Notes under the pieces: model-generated
What the model was told of the DNA's origin: nothing
The model's input: the letters and a program-made list of their open reading frames with translations, nothing else
The model's database searches: none
DNA from: Bacillota bacterium
GTDB taxonomy: Bacteria > Bacillota > Dethiobacteria > DTU022
Length of the DNA stretch: 12,781 nucleotides
NCBI GenBank assembly: GCA_012510325.1
Contig: JAAZIG010000101.1
Coordinates: 1-12,781, forward strand
Reading direction: 5' to 3'
In this document: positions 5,046-12,723 of the stretch, piece after piece
Layout: each line of letters opens with the position of its first letter
Position numbering within the stretch: position 1 is the stretch's first letter
Translations under genes and position numbers: made by a program

Positions 5046-6461
5046 TTAAAGAATGTATTTGCTTAAATCTCTATTTTTAACAATTTTCATTATTTTATTC
5101 CTGACATACCCCCGATCGATGATAATTTCTGTGGTGTCCGGGTCAGGCAATTCATAGGAGAGATCTTCGAGAACCTTTTCCATGATGGTATGCAGACGGC
5201 GTGCGCCGATATTTTCCATCTCCTGATTAAGTTCACAGGCTACCCGGGCGATCTCCTCAATCGCCTCCGAAGTGAAGGTTAGACTGATCCCCTCTGTCTC
5301 CAGCAGAGCGGTGTATTGCTTGATCAAAGCGTTGCTCGGCTCGGTGAGGATCAATTTGAAGTCTTCTTCGGTAAGACTGTGCAGTTCCACCCGGATTGGA
5401 AAACGCCCCTGGAGCTCCGGAATAAGGTCGGAGGGCTTGCTCATATGAAAAGCGCCGGCAGCGATGAACAGAATGTGGTCGCTTTTTACAGGACCGTACT
5501 TCGTCACCACCGTCGAGCCTTCCACTATGGGCAGGATATCCCTCTGGACACCTTCCCGGGAAACATCCGGTCCAGCGCTGTAACTGTTTTTTCCGGCAAT
5601 CTTGTCGAGCTCGTCGATAAAGATAATCCCCAGTTGTTCCGCTCTGACTACAGCTTCGGAAATAACCGCATCCATATCAATGAGCCGCTGTGCCTCCTCC
5701 TGCTTCAATATTTGCCGGGCTTCAGCAACATTCACCTTCCGTTTAATCTTCCGGGATGGAATCACGTTTCCCAGAACATCCTGTAGATTAACGCCCATTT
5801 CTTCCATCCCCTGCCCGGTAAAGATCTCGAGCATGGGTGGGCGGCGATCTTCAATTTCAATCTCCACCGGCTCTTCTTCCAGTTCGCCCCGCGCCAGCTG
5901 CTCCGCAACCTCCCGCTGTCTTTCCCGCGCCTTCTGGAGACGCTCCAGGAACTTGCTGTCTTCAGCCGGACTCTCCTCGGGAGCGGTCGACGGACTGAAC
6001 AGAAAACCGAGGGGATTCATCTGGCGGCGCCGCTTGCGCGGCAGCGGGGCCAACAGTTCGAGCAGTCGCTCCTCCGCCTCCCGCGCCGCTTTGTCTTCCA
6101 CCGCTTTCATCCGCTCCTGCTGAACAATGCGGATCGCCGTCTCCACGAGATCGCGGATCATCGATTCCACATCGCGGCCGACATAGCCGACCTCGGTAAA
6201 TTTAGTCGCCTCCACCTTGACAAAAGGTGCGTTGACCAGACGGGCCAGACGGCGGGCAATCTCGGTCTTGCCGATCCCCGTCGGGCCGATCATCAATATA
6301 TTTTTAGGGACAATCTCTTCCTGCATCTCCCCGGTCAGCTGTTTTCGCCGGTACCGGTTGCGCAGGGCCACCGCCACACAACGTTTCGCCTCTTCCTGAC
6401 CGATAATATAGCGATCAAGCTCAGTGACGATCTGGCGGGGAGTTAAGTTGTCCGCAACCAT
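5046..6461 (-). CDS. hslU: HslU, ATPase subunit of the HslUV protease
   Basis: AAA+ unfoldase (ClpY) that docks on HslV and feeds it unfolded proteins in the cytosol. Visible are Walker A GPTGIGKT (59-66), pore loop GYVG (92-95), a charged, helical insertion (I) domain (about 110-245), Walker B GIIFIDE (278-284), arginine finger region QGRFPIRVEL (351-360), sensor 2 GARR (419-422) and the C-terminal SKYIL, which in this family inserts into HslV. Length 471 aa, within the range for Firmicutes. The start is ATG at 6461 with AGGGG eight bases upstream. It begins 13 bases after the hslV stop, so the two are translated from one transcript. All key residues are present. Confidence 0.98.
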   Translation of the reverse strand: MVADNLTPRQIVTELDRYIIGQEEAKRCVAVALRNRYRRKQLTGEMQEEIVPKNILMIGPTGIGKTEIARRLARLVNAPFVKVEATKFTEVGYVGRDVESMIRDLVETAIRIVQQERMKAVEDKAAREAEERLLELLAPLPRKRRRQMNPLGFLFSPSTAPEESPAEDSKFLERLQKARERQREVAEQLARGELEEEPVEIEIEDRRPPMLEIFTGQGMEEMGVNLQDVLGNVIPSRKIKRKVNVAEARQILKQEEAQRLIDMDAVISEAVVRAEQLGIIFIDELDKIAGKNSYSAGPDVSREGVQRDILPIVEGSTVVTKYGPVKSDHILFIAAGAFHMSKPSDLIPELQGRFPIRVELHSLTEEDFKLILTEPSNALIKQYTALLETEGISLTFTSEAIEEIARVACELNQEMENIGARRLHTIMEKVLEDLSYELPDPDTTEIIIDRGYVRNKIMKIVKNRDLSKYIL

Positions 6462-6474
6462 ATTTTCAGCCCCT

Positions 6475-7005
6475 CTACAACTCTTCTACAATAATGTGAT
6501 CGTTTGTATATATACAGATCTCTGAGGCGATGAGCATTGCCTGATGCACTATTTCCCGGGGCTCCAGCTCGCTGTTCCGGGCGAGAGCCTTGGCTGCAGC
6601 CAACGCATACGGGCCCCCGGAACCGACAGCGGCGATCTCATCATCCGGCTCGATCACTTCACCGGTGCCGGAGATGAGCAGCAGCGTCTCTTTGCTGGCG
6701 GCCAGCAGCATCGCTTCAAGACGGCGCAGCACCCGGTCGGTGCGCCATTCCTTGGCCAGCTCCACCGCCGCCCGGGTCAGATTACCCTGATAGTTTTCCA
6801 GGTTCATTTCAAGTTTCTCGCAGAGAGTGAGGGCATCGGCCACCGTTCCGGCATACCCGGCAATAATCCGCTCCTCGTACAGCCTGCGCACCTTCAGTGC
6901 GCGATGTTTCATCACCGTGTTGTTGGCTGCAGTGACCTGTCCGTCTCCGGCCAGGGCCACCTTCCCGCCTTTTTTCACCGCAACTATCGTCGTCCCCCTG
7001 AACAT
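6475..7005 (-). CDS. hslV: HslV, peptidase subunit of the HslUV protease
   Basis: Proteasome-like peptidase (ClpQ) forming a double ring capped by HslU. The start is ATG at 7005 because AGAGGTGG lies five bases upstream. A longer frame upstream would overlap the end of xerC. The propeptide would be MFRG, leaving Thr5 as N-terminal nucleophile (GTTIVAV). AGDGQVT (19-25) carries the conserved Asp21, and Lys38 before VRRLY matches the catalytic Lys33 of Escherichia coli HslV. GSGGPYA (128-134) is also conserved. It uses Thr, unlike Bacillus subtilis ClpQ, which uses Ser. The loop TAANNTVMK has one residue more than the usual TLGNTVMK. 176 aa, normal length. It is 13 bases after xerC and 13 before hslU. 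Confidence 0.97.
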   Translation of the reverse strand: MFRGTTIVAVKKGGKVALAGDGQVTAANNTVMKHRALKVRRLYEERIIAGYAGTVADALTLCEKLEMNLENYQGNLTRAAVELAKEWRTDRVLRRLEAMLLAASKETLLLISGTGEVIEPDDEIAAVGSGGPYALAAAKALARNSELEPREIVHQAMLIASEICIYTNDHIIVEEL

Positions 7006-7018
7006 GGATCCACCTCTT

Positions 7019-7933
7019 CTAATCACCCTCTGCCAAGCTGCGCGGATGGGCCTTTTCATAGATCTCCCGCAAATGCTTCCTGCTGACGTGTGTATAGATC
7101 TGCGTGGTAGAGATGCTGGAATGCCCCAGCAGCTCCTGAACCACTCTCAAGTCCGCCCCCCGCTCCAAAAGATGGGTGGCAAATGAATGCCGCAGCGAAT
7201 GCGGGGTGAGCCCCTCCTTGTGAGAGACCTTACGGACATATTTGTCAAAAATATAGCGCACCCCCCGATCGGTCAACGATCCGCCGCGGTGATTGAGGAA
7301 AAGCTTTCCGGTCCCGGCGTCGGCCTCTCCAGCAGCGGCCAACAGCAGCGGGCGCACCCGGATCAGATATTCCTTCAAAAAACCGGCGGCGATCCTGCCC
7401 ATAGGGACGATCCGCTCTTTGCTTCCTTTCCCGGTTACCCTGACCAGGCGCTCTTGTAAGTCACAGGAGAATAGCTCCAACCCAGTCAACTCGCCGACCC
7501 GCAGCCCGCTGGCATAAAGCAGTTCGAAAATGGTCCGATCCCGGTAACCGAGCGGAGTGCCGCAATCGGGAGCCTCCAGCAACGCCATCACTTCGTGATG
7601 ATAAAAAAACTGCGGTAATCTTTTTTCCTGCAGCGGCCTGGAGACATTGCTCCAGCTGCCCCTTTCCAGCTCACCTTCCCGCTGCAAATATCTCAGAAAA
7701 GAACGCACCGCAGACAACTTGCGCGCTACCGTGCTGCGGGTGCAGCCGTTCTCTTTAAGCCAGGCCAGATAGAAGCGGAGCAGATGATGATCCGCCTCCC
7801 GAATGGGCCCGTCCCCTTTCCCGGTAATCGTCAGAAACTGAATGATATCGTGACGATAACCCTGCAAGGTGAGAGGGGATGCGTTCAACTCTATTTCCAA
7901 ATAACCGAAGTATCGTTCCAGCTGTTTCTTCAA
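7019..7933 (-). CDS. xerC: XerC-type tyrosine recombinase
   Basis: Site-specific recombinase that resolves chromosome dimers at dif; this is the position of codV in Bacillus. It has an N-terminal SAM-like core-binding domain (about 1-90) and a C-terminal catalytic domain with the full set R145 (SGLRVGEL), K169 (TGKGSKER), H245 and R248 (HSLRHSFATHLL), H271 (LLGHSS) and Y280 (QIYTHV). I choose the TTG at 7933 (304 aa, N-terminus MKKQLERYFGYLE), because GAGGGTG lies eight bases before it. The predicted transcription start (about 7945) also excludes the TTG at 7948 that would add five residues. First gene of the xerC-hslV-hslU-codY operon. The integrase-like fold could suggest a mobile element, but the context is clearly housekeeping. 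Confidence 0.95.
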   Translation of the reverse strand: MKKQLERYFGYLEIELNASPLTLQGYRHDIIQFLTITGKGDGPIREADHHLLRFYLAWLKENGCTRSTVARKLSAVRSFLRYLQREGELERGSWSNVSRPLQEKRLPQFFYHHEVMALLEAPDCGTPLGYRDRTIFELLYASGLRVGELTGLELFSCDLQERLVRVTGKGSKERIVPMGRIAAGFLKEYLIRVRPLLLAAAGEADAGTGKLFLNHRGGSLTDRGVRYIFDKYVRKVSHKEGLTPHSLRHSFATHLLERGADLRVVQELLGHSSISTTQIYTHVSRKHLREIYEKAHPRSLAEGD

Positions 7934-7951
7934 TAGTCGCACCCTCAAATG

Positions 7952-7980
7952 ATATTAGCATAAGATTTTTACTTATGCAA
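7952..7980 (-). promoter_or_regulatory. Promoter of the xerC-hslVU-codY operon with internal dyad
   Basis: On the minus strand TTGCAT (7975-7980) and TAATAT (7952-7957) are 17 bases apart, with an extended -10 TGC before the -10 box. The spacer and -35 hold a perfect inverted repeat, GCATAAG (7958-7964) and CTTATGC (7972-7978). The sequence upstream (7981-8040) is very AT-rich, as an UP element would be. The rest of the gap to topA shows no standard terminator. Confidence 0.6.
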
Positions 7981-8085
7981 GCAAAGCATTCATTTAATTC
8001 ATTTAACCTTTTTTTATTAATCTAACAAATAGTTTTATTATAAGTCCTTCAGAAAAGACGGTGCCTCCCGGCGGGCTCTCCCAGA

Positions 8086-10176
8086 CTACTCCGGCTTCGC
8101 TTTATCCCCGGCAGAGGAGGCGGGACTGTAAGCGCACTCTTTGTTCGAACAGCGGATCACGCCCTTGCGGCGGCGGTTGGGCTGGACCATCAGCGAGCCG
8201 CACCGGGGACAATTTTGAGCCAGCGGTTTATCCCAAAGAGTAAAGCGGCACTCTGGATAATTATCGCACCCGTAAAATGTCCGGCCCTTCTTGCTGCGCC
8301 TTTCGACGAGCATCCCGCCGTCCAGAGGACAGCGGACTCCGGTCTCCTTCACAATATTCTTGGTGAATTTGCATTCCGGATAACCCGGACAGGCCAGAAA
8401 TCGTCCAAACCGCCCGTGCTTGTAGACCAGGTTTTCGCCGCATTGGGGACATTTTTCATCGCTGATCTCGGCCTTGAGCTCGATCTTCTCCATCTCCTGC
8501 TCCGCCGCCTGCAGCTGCTGCTCGAAAGAACTATAAAATTTATGCAGAACGGTGTTGCGCTCAAGTTTCCCCTCTTCGATCTCGTCGAGACGCTCTTCCA
8601 GGCGGGCGGTAAAATCAAGATCGATCACCTCGGGAAAATGGCGCTTCATCAGATCGGCAACTATAAAACCCAGCTCTGTCGGGGTAAACGCCTTATTCTC
8701 CCGCAGGAGATAGCCGCGGCTGATGAGGGTCTCGATAATGGGCACATAGGTGCTCGGACGACCGATCCCTTTTTCCTCGAGGACCTTGATCAGCGAAGCA
8801 TCGTTGTACCGGGGCGGCGGCTGGGTAAAGTGCTGCCGCGGTAAAAACTCGGCAAGCGTAACCGACTGGCCTTCTTCCATGGGAGGGAGCACTGTCTCCT
8901 CTTCTTTCTCTGCGGTGGGATAAACCTGTAGATAGCCGGGAAACAGAAGGCTCGATCCCGTGGCCCTAAATTCATATTCTCCGGCCGTGATTTCAACGCG
9001 CACCTGATCGTAGATCGCGGGAGACATCTGGCTGGCGATAAAGCGGCTCCAGATGAGCCGGTAGAGGCGGGCCTGATCGGAGCTCAAATAAGCCTGCAGG
9101 GATTCGGGGGTGCTCTGCAGGGAGGTCGGCCGAATCGCCTCGTGCGCCTCCTGCGCACTTTTGCGAGAACGATATTGCGGGGGCCGGGCGGGCAGATAGT
9201 CCCCGCCGAAACGGGCGGCGATAAGCTCTCTGGCCTCCGCCTGCGCCTGTGCCGCCACCCGGGTGGAGTCGGTCCGGATATAGGTGATCAGTCCCGCTGT
9301 CTGGGTGCCGACATTGATCCCCTCATAGAGCTGCTGGGCCAGGGTCATCGTTTTGCGTCCGGTGAAACCAAATTTGGTGGCCGCCTCCCGCTGCAGGCTG
9401 CTGGTGATAAAGGGCGGGGCCGGGCGGCGTCTCCGCTGACTTTTTTTAACCCGCTTCACCGTGAACGGCACCCCCGTCAAAGCGGCGATGACCGCATCGG
9501 CGGCCTGCCGGTCGGCGAGAGCCACCTTTTTCCCGAGATGGCGCTCCAGGGAGGCTTCAAACAAAGTGTCGGCGCCGTTGGCCTGCAGCAGCACCGCCAG
9601 GGTCCAGTACTCTTCCTCAACAAAGGCATCGATCTCTTTCTGCCGCTCGCAGATGAGGCGCAGAGCGACAGACTGAACCCTTCCGGCGCTGAGACCGCTG
9701 CGCACATTGCGCCAGAGCAGGGGGCTGATCTGGTAGCCCACCAGGCGATCGAGAATCCGCCGGGCCTGCTGAGCGTCAACGCGGTCCATATCGATCTGCC
9801 GGGGCTCCTTGAAGGCCTCCTTGACCGCTGTTTTGGTAATCTCGTTAAATTCAACCCGGCAGGGGCTCTCCTGATCAATTTTCAGGGCCTGGCTCAGGTG
9901 CCAGCAGATCGCCTCGCCCTCGCGATCGGGGTCGGCGGCCAGGTAAACCTTTTCCGCCTTTTTCCCCGCCTCTTTCAGCTGCTGCAGCACTTTGCCTTTG
10001 CCGCGGATGGTGATATAGCGCGGCTCAAAATCCTTTTCCAGATCGATCCCCAGCTTGCTTTTGGGAAGATCGATGAGGTGGCCCTGAGAGGCCATGATCT
10101 GATATTTTGAACCCAAAAATTTTTTCAAGGTGCGTGCTTTCGTCGGTGACTCCACGATAACCAGGAAACCGCTCAT
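8086..10176 (-). CDS. topA: DNA topoisomerase I (type IA)
   Basis: Relaxes negative supercoils by single-strand passage. The Toprim domain shows E9 (VIVESPTKA) and DPDREGE (82-88). The DNA-gate core contains SGLSAGRVQSVALRL (160-174) and the catalytic Tyr299 with Arg301 (GLITYIRTDST). It ends in three zinc-ribbon modules: CPQC...CPGYPEC (576-602), CPLD...CDNYPEC (616-643) and CPRC...CSNKEC (656-681). In the middle module one of four cysteines is Asp619, so it may not hold zinc. Length 696 aa, usual for Firmicutes. The start is ATG at 10176 because GGAGG lies seven bases upstream. It is 56 bases from dprA and probably co-transcribed with it. No trmFO follows, unlike in Bacillus. Confidence 0.98.
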   Translation of the reverse strand: MSGFLVIVESPTKARTLKKFLGSKYQIMASQGHLIDLPKSKLGIDLEKDFEPRYITIRGKGKVLQQLKEAGKKAEKVYLAADPDREGEAICWHLSQALKIDQESPCRVEFNEITKTAVKEAFKEPRQIDMDRVDAQQARRILDRLVGYQISPLLWRNVRSGLSAGRVQSVALRLICERQKEIDAFVEEEYWTLAVLLQANGADTLFEASLERHLGKKVALADRQAADAVIAALTGVPFTVKRVKKSQRRRRPAPPFITSSLQREAATKFGFTGRKTMTLAQQLYEGINVGTQTAGLITYIRTDSTRVAAQAQAEARELIAARFGGDYLPARPPQYRSRKSAQEAHEAIRPTSLQSTPESLQAYLSSDQARLYRLIWSRFIASQMSPAIYDQVRVEITAGEYEFRATGSSLLFPGYLQVYPTAEKEEETVLPPMEEGQSVTLAEFLPRQHFTQPPPRYNDASLIKVLEEKGIGRPSTYVPIIETLISRGYLLRENKAFTPTELGFIVADLMKRHFPEVIDLDFTARLEERLDEIEEGKLERNTVLHKFYSSFEQQLQAAEQEMEKIELKAEISDEKCPQCGENLVYKHGRFGRFLACPGYPECKFTKNIVKETGVRCPLDGGMLVERRSKKGRTFYGCDNYPECRFTLWDKPLAQNCPRCGSLMVQPNRRRKGVIRCSNKECAYSPASSAGDKAKPE

Positions 10177-10232
10177 TTGTCTTCCTCCAATCAAAGAAAG
10201 GGCTGTTCAATCCCGTTGTATCTTATCATAAA

Positions 10233-11336
10233 CTAGCTCCGAACAAAATATTTGCCCGGCAGCTGGCGAATTAACCCCTTTAGCTCCAGGCTGAGCAAGT
10301 TGGCGCCGGCGCTGGCGGCTCCCTCGCCGCTGCGGCGGATGATCTCGTCGATATGCTGCGGCTGGTACGGAATCAGCTCCAGAAGGGCTTTCTCCGATTG
10401 ATCCAGCGAAGCGGTCCGCTTCTCTTTCGCCGCTGCCGCCTCGGCGGCGGCGGCACCGCCGGGAGCGGCGACCCCCAGCTCTTCGAGGATATCTGCCGCT
10501 GTCTCCACCAGAATCGCCCCCTCCTTGAGCAGCCGGTGGCAGCCGCGGCTGTACGGGCTGCCGATATTTCCGGGGACGGCAAAGACATCGCGGTTCTGCT
10601 CCACAGCGCAGTACGCGGTGATGAGAGCACCGCTTTTCTCCGAGGCCTCCACCACGATGGTGCCCAGCGAAAGGCCGCTGATAATCCGGTTGCGCTGAGG
10701 AAAGTGATGGGGCAGCGGCTTGGTATCCAGGGGAAACTCGCTGATCACCGCCCCCTCCTTGATCAGGCGCTCCATCAAGGAGCGGTTGCCGGGGGGATAA
10801 CAGCGCTCCACGCTGCAGCCGAGCACGGCGACAGTGGCTCCGCTCCTTTCGAGGACGCCCTCGTGAGCGGCGGTGTCGATACCCAGAGCCATCCCGCTGA
10901 CAACCGTGAGTCCGGCGCCGGCGAGCTCTCCGGCGAGGCGGTGGGCCACCTCTTTGCCATAAAAAGTGCAGCGGCGGCTTCCGACGATCGCCACGGCCGG
11001 GGCGTCGTTTCTCAGCCGCGGCCCACGGCAGTAGAGCAGCGGCGGCGGTTGGGAGATCTCCTTTAACAGCAAGGGGTACTCGGGCGAGCGGTACGGGACA
11101 CAGCTGATCTGCAGCTCCTGCAGCCGCTGCCACTCTTTCAACGGATCGATCCGCCGGCGCTCCTCGGTGAGCCTTCCGGCATAGCCTTTCAGCTCGGCGA
11201 TCCCGGCGATAGCGCCCGGGGAAGCCTTCCAGGCTTCCCGGGATGAACCGAAACGCTCGAGCAGTGCGGCGATGCGCACCGGCCCCAAAAAAGAGATCCT
11301 GTTCAGGGCGTTAAGAAAAATTAGCTCCTCTTCCAT
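10233..11336 (-). CDS. dprA: DprA, DNA-processing / RecA-loading protein
   Basis: Binds incoming single-stranded DNA and loads RecA during natural transformation, but is present in many bacteria not known to transform. Parts: an N-terminal helix-hairpin-helix/SAM-like region (1-80, LNRISFLGPVRIAALLERFG), a Rossmann-like DprA domain with VGSRRCTFYG (118-127), SGMALGIDTAAHEG (147-160), SEFPLDTKPLPHHFPQRNR (199-217), VVEASEKSGALIT (228-240) and VPGNIGSPYSRGCHRLLKEGA (254-274, interrupted by nothing), then an Ala-rich linker (289-304) and a C-terminal winged helix (about 310-367). Full length, 367 aa. The start is ATG at 11336. The sequence before it has no clear ribosome binding site, so translation may be weak or the start uncertain. 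It heads a probable dprA-topA unit. Confidence 0.97.
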   Translation of the reverse strand: MEEELIFLNALNRISFLGPVRIAALLERFGSSREAWKASPGAIAGIAELKGYAGRLTEERRRIDPLKEWQRLQELQISCVPYRSPEYPLLLKEISQPPPLLYCRGPRLRNDAPAVAIVGSRRCTFYGKEVAHRLAGELAGAGLTVVSGMALGIDTAAHEGVLERSGATVAVLGCSVERCYPPGNRSLMERLIKEGAVISEFPLDTKPLPHHFPQRNRIISGLSLGTIVVEASEKSGALITAYCAVEQNRDVFAVPGNIGSPYSRGCHRLLKEGAILVETAADILEELGVAAPGGAAAAEAAAAKEKRTASLDQSEKALLELIPYQPQHIDEIIRRSGEGAASAGANLLSLELKGLIRQLPGKYFVRS

Positions 11337-11352
11337 CGCTTTGTTGTAAGGG

Positions 11353-11393
11353 TATTCTTGTTAAGAATAGCGCTGATTTCAGATTTCGGACAA
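11353..11393 (-). promoter_or_regulatory. Weak candidate promoter and small dyad before dprA
   Basis: On the minus strand TTGTCC (11388-11393) and TATTCT (11364-11369) are 18 bases apart, each matching consensus at four of six positions. TATTCTT (11353-11359) and AAGAATA (11363-11369) form a seven-base dyad with a three-base loop that overlaps the -10. No terminator with a T-run is visible between the aminomutase and dprA. Confidence 0.3.
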
Positions 11394-11417
11394 TGCACCG
11401 ATCAGTGCCGCCGCCGT

Positions 11418-12650
11418 TCAGCCCTCCGTTTCATTTTCCACTTCAATAACCCGGTTTTCCCAGGTTCTGATCACTGCTTTATCGCCGTCCAGCCAGAGCA
11501 GGTGCTGCGGGGTCAGGGGCACCTTGCCGTAACCCAGCGGTGCATTGATGATATAGCTGGGAATAGCCAGACCCGAAGTGTAGCCCCGCAGATGCTCCAT
11601 AATATCGAGCCCCTTTTCAATCTTCACCCAGAAATGGGCCGTTCCGAGGACCCTCTTCGGATGAAACAGATAGTACGGCCGAACCATGATCTTGAGCAGC
11701 TCCTGATTCAGCTTGCGCATGACATAGGGGCTGTCGTTGATCCCTCTCAGCAGAACGGCCTGATTCCCCAGGGAAACCCCCGCCCGGGCCAGTTTAAAGC
11801 AGGCCTCCCGGGCATCCGGTGTGATCTCCAGGGGGTGGTTGAACTGCGTGTTGACATAGAGAGGCAGGTGGCGTGAGAGGATCTCACAAAGCTGATCGTC
11901 GATGCGGTACGGCAGAGTCACCGGAGTGCGCGTCCCGAAGCGCTTGATCTCCACATGGGGAATCTGCGCAATCTGCTCGAGCAGCCATTCAATGCTGCTG
12001 TTTCCGAGGGTGAAGGCATCCCCGCCGGTGAGCAGAAGGTCGCGAATCTCCGGGTTCTGACGAACGTAATCGAGCGCCTTCTGGAGATCGCGGCGCGGGG
12101 TGGCCAGATCGCTCTCCCCGATATTGCGCCGCCTTTGGCAGTGGCGGCAGTACATCGCACACTGATTGGTCACGTTGATAATAAGGCGATCCGGATAGCG
12201 GCGGGTCACCGCCGGAGCCGGTGAAGTATGCTCTTCGTCCATGGGATCGCTGCTCCCGGCAGAATCAGTGCACTCCTTCAGGGAAGGGATCGACTGAGCC
12301 CGGATCGGATCGCGGGGATCGTCGGGATCGATGAGGCTGAGATAATAAGGGGAGACCGCCCAGCGGTACGAGGCGCCGACCCGCTCGATCTCCTCAAGCT
12401 GGGGCGGGCTCAGGGGAAAATATTCCTTCAGCAGATCGGAGGTGCCAACCCGGTTTTTCATATGCCACCGCCAGTTTCTCCAATCCTTGTCGGTGGCCTG
12501 TAGAAGCGCCTTGAGCTTCTCCCGGTTCTCCTGTATCCGCGGCCATTGCTGAAAACCGGTCGGAATAGCGGGCAAGGCCTCTTCATAACCGAGGATGGAT
12601 CGCTTCAGCTGTTCAGCTCGTTGTAAAGCCTTTTCCCTGCTTTCAGACAA
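11418..12650 (-). CDS. eam: KamA-family radical SAM aminomutase, probably glutamate 2,3-aminomutase
   Basis: Radical SAM, PLP-dependent enzyme moving an amino group from C2 to C3 of an amino acid. The cluster motif is C164-x3-C168-x2-C171 (CAMYCRHC). LLTGGDAFTL (206-215), FGTRTPV (238-244), NTQFNHPLEIT (267-277) and LRGINDS (301-307) follow, and the PLP lysine is K376 in APLGYGKVPL. Lysine 2,3-aminomutase uses two aspartates (Asp293, Asp330 in Clostridium subterminale) to hold the substrate side-chain amine. Here these positions are K332 (LFHPKR) and N369 (IINAPLG), the pair described for glutamate 2,3-aminomutase. The product would be beta-glutamate, a compatible solute. 410 aa; it lacks the Cys-rich C-terminus of lysine enzymes. 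The start is TTG at 12650 with GGAGGGAGAGG upstream. No beta-lysine acetyltransferase is adjacent, which also fits. Substrate is inferred. Confidence 0.85.
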   Translation of the reverse strand: MSESREKALQRAEQLKRSILGYEEALPAIPTGFQQWPRIQENREKLKALLQATDKDWRNWRWHMKNRVGTSDLLKEYFPLSPPQLEEIERVGASYRWAVSPYYLSLIDPDDPRDPIRAQSIPSLKECTDSAGSSDPMDEEHTSPAPAVTRRYPDRLIINVTNQCAMYCRHCQRRRNIGESDLATPRRDLQKALDYVRQNPEIRDLLLTGGDAFTLGNSSIEWLLEQIAQIPHVEIKRFGTRTPVTLPYRIDDQLCEILSRHLPLYVNTQFNHPLEITPDAREACFKLARAGVSLGNQAVLLRGINDSPYVMRKLNQELLKIMVRPYYLFHPKRVLGTAHFWVKIEKGLDIMEHLRGYTSGLAIPSYIINAPLGYGKVPLTPQHLLWLDGDKAVIRTWENRVIEVENETEG

Positions 12651-12687
12651 CTGTTTTCCTCTCCCTCCAGTTTGGATCTTTTAAAAA

Positions 12688-12715
12688 AGTATATCACACG
12701 ATTTGCTCAAATCAA
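12688..12715 (-). promoter_or_regulatory. Promoter of the aminomutase gene
   Basis: On the minus strand TTGATT (12710-12715) and TATACT (12688-12693) are 16 bases apart; the -10 matches consensus at five of six positions. Transcription would start near 12681, giving a leader of about 30 bases with the ribosome binding site in it. Confidence 0.65.
12700..12713. promoter_or_regulatory. Palindrome overlapping the aminomutase -35 box
   Basis: GATTTG-CT-CAAATC is a perfect 14-base dyad covering part of the -35 and half of the spacer. CAAAATTTTG (12713-12722) is a second palindrome directly upstream. The placement suits an operator. It does not match the CodY consensus well (9 of 15 at best). Confidence 0.45.
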
Positions 12716-12723
12716 AATTTTGC

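Noticed and set aside
7019..7933. An integrase marking a mobile element
   Set aside because: The protein is a XerC-type recombinase in its normal operon with hslVU and codY; no attachment sites or phage genes are near.
8046..8060. CodY box upstream of xerC
   Set aside because: The core TTTTCTGAA matches, but the flanks do not; only 9 of 15 positions fit.
8060..8085. Intrinsic terminator after topA
   Set aside because: Short GC complementarity exists but no stem longer than four base pairs with a proper loop and T-run could be found.
9142..10110. A 322-codon plus-strand frame opposite topA
   Set aside because: It is antisense to highly conserved topoisomerase motifs and has no recognisable protein features.
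10207..11133. A 308-codon minus-strand frame overlapping dprA
   Set aside because: Its low-complexity Arg/Gly-rich content is typical of a shifted frame; the dprA frame carries all family motifs.
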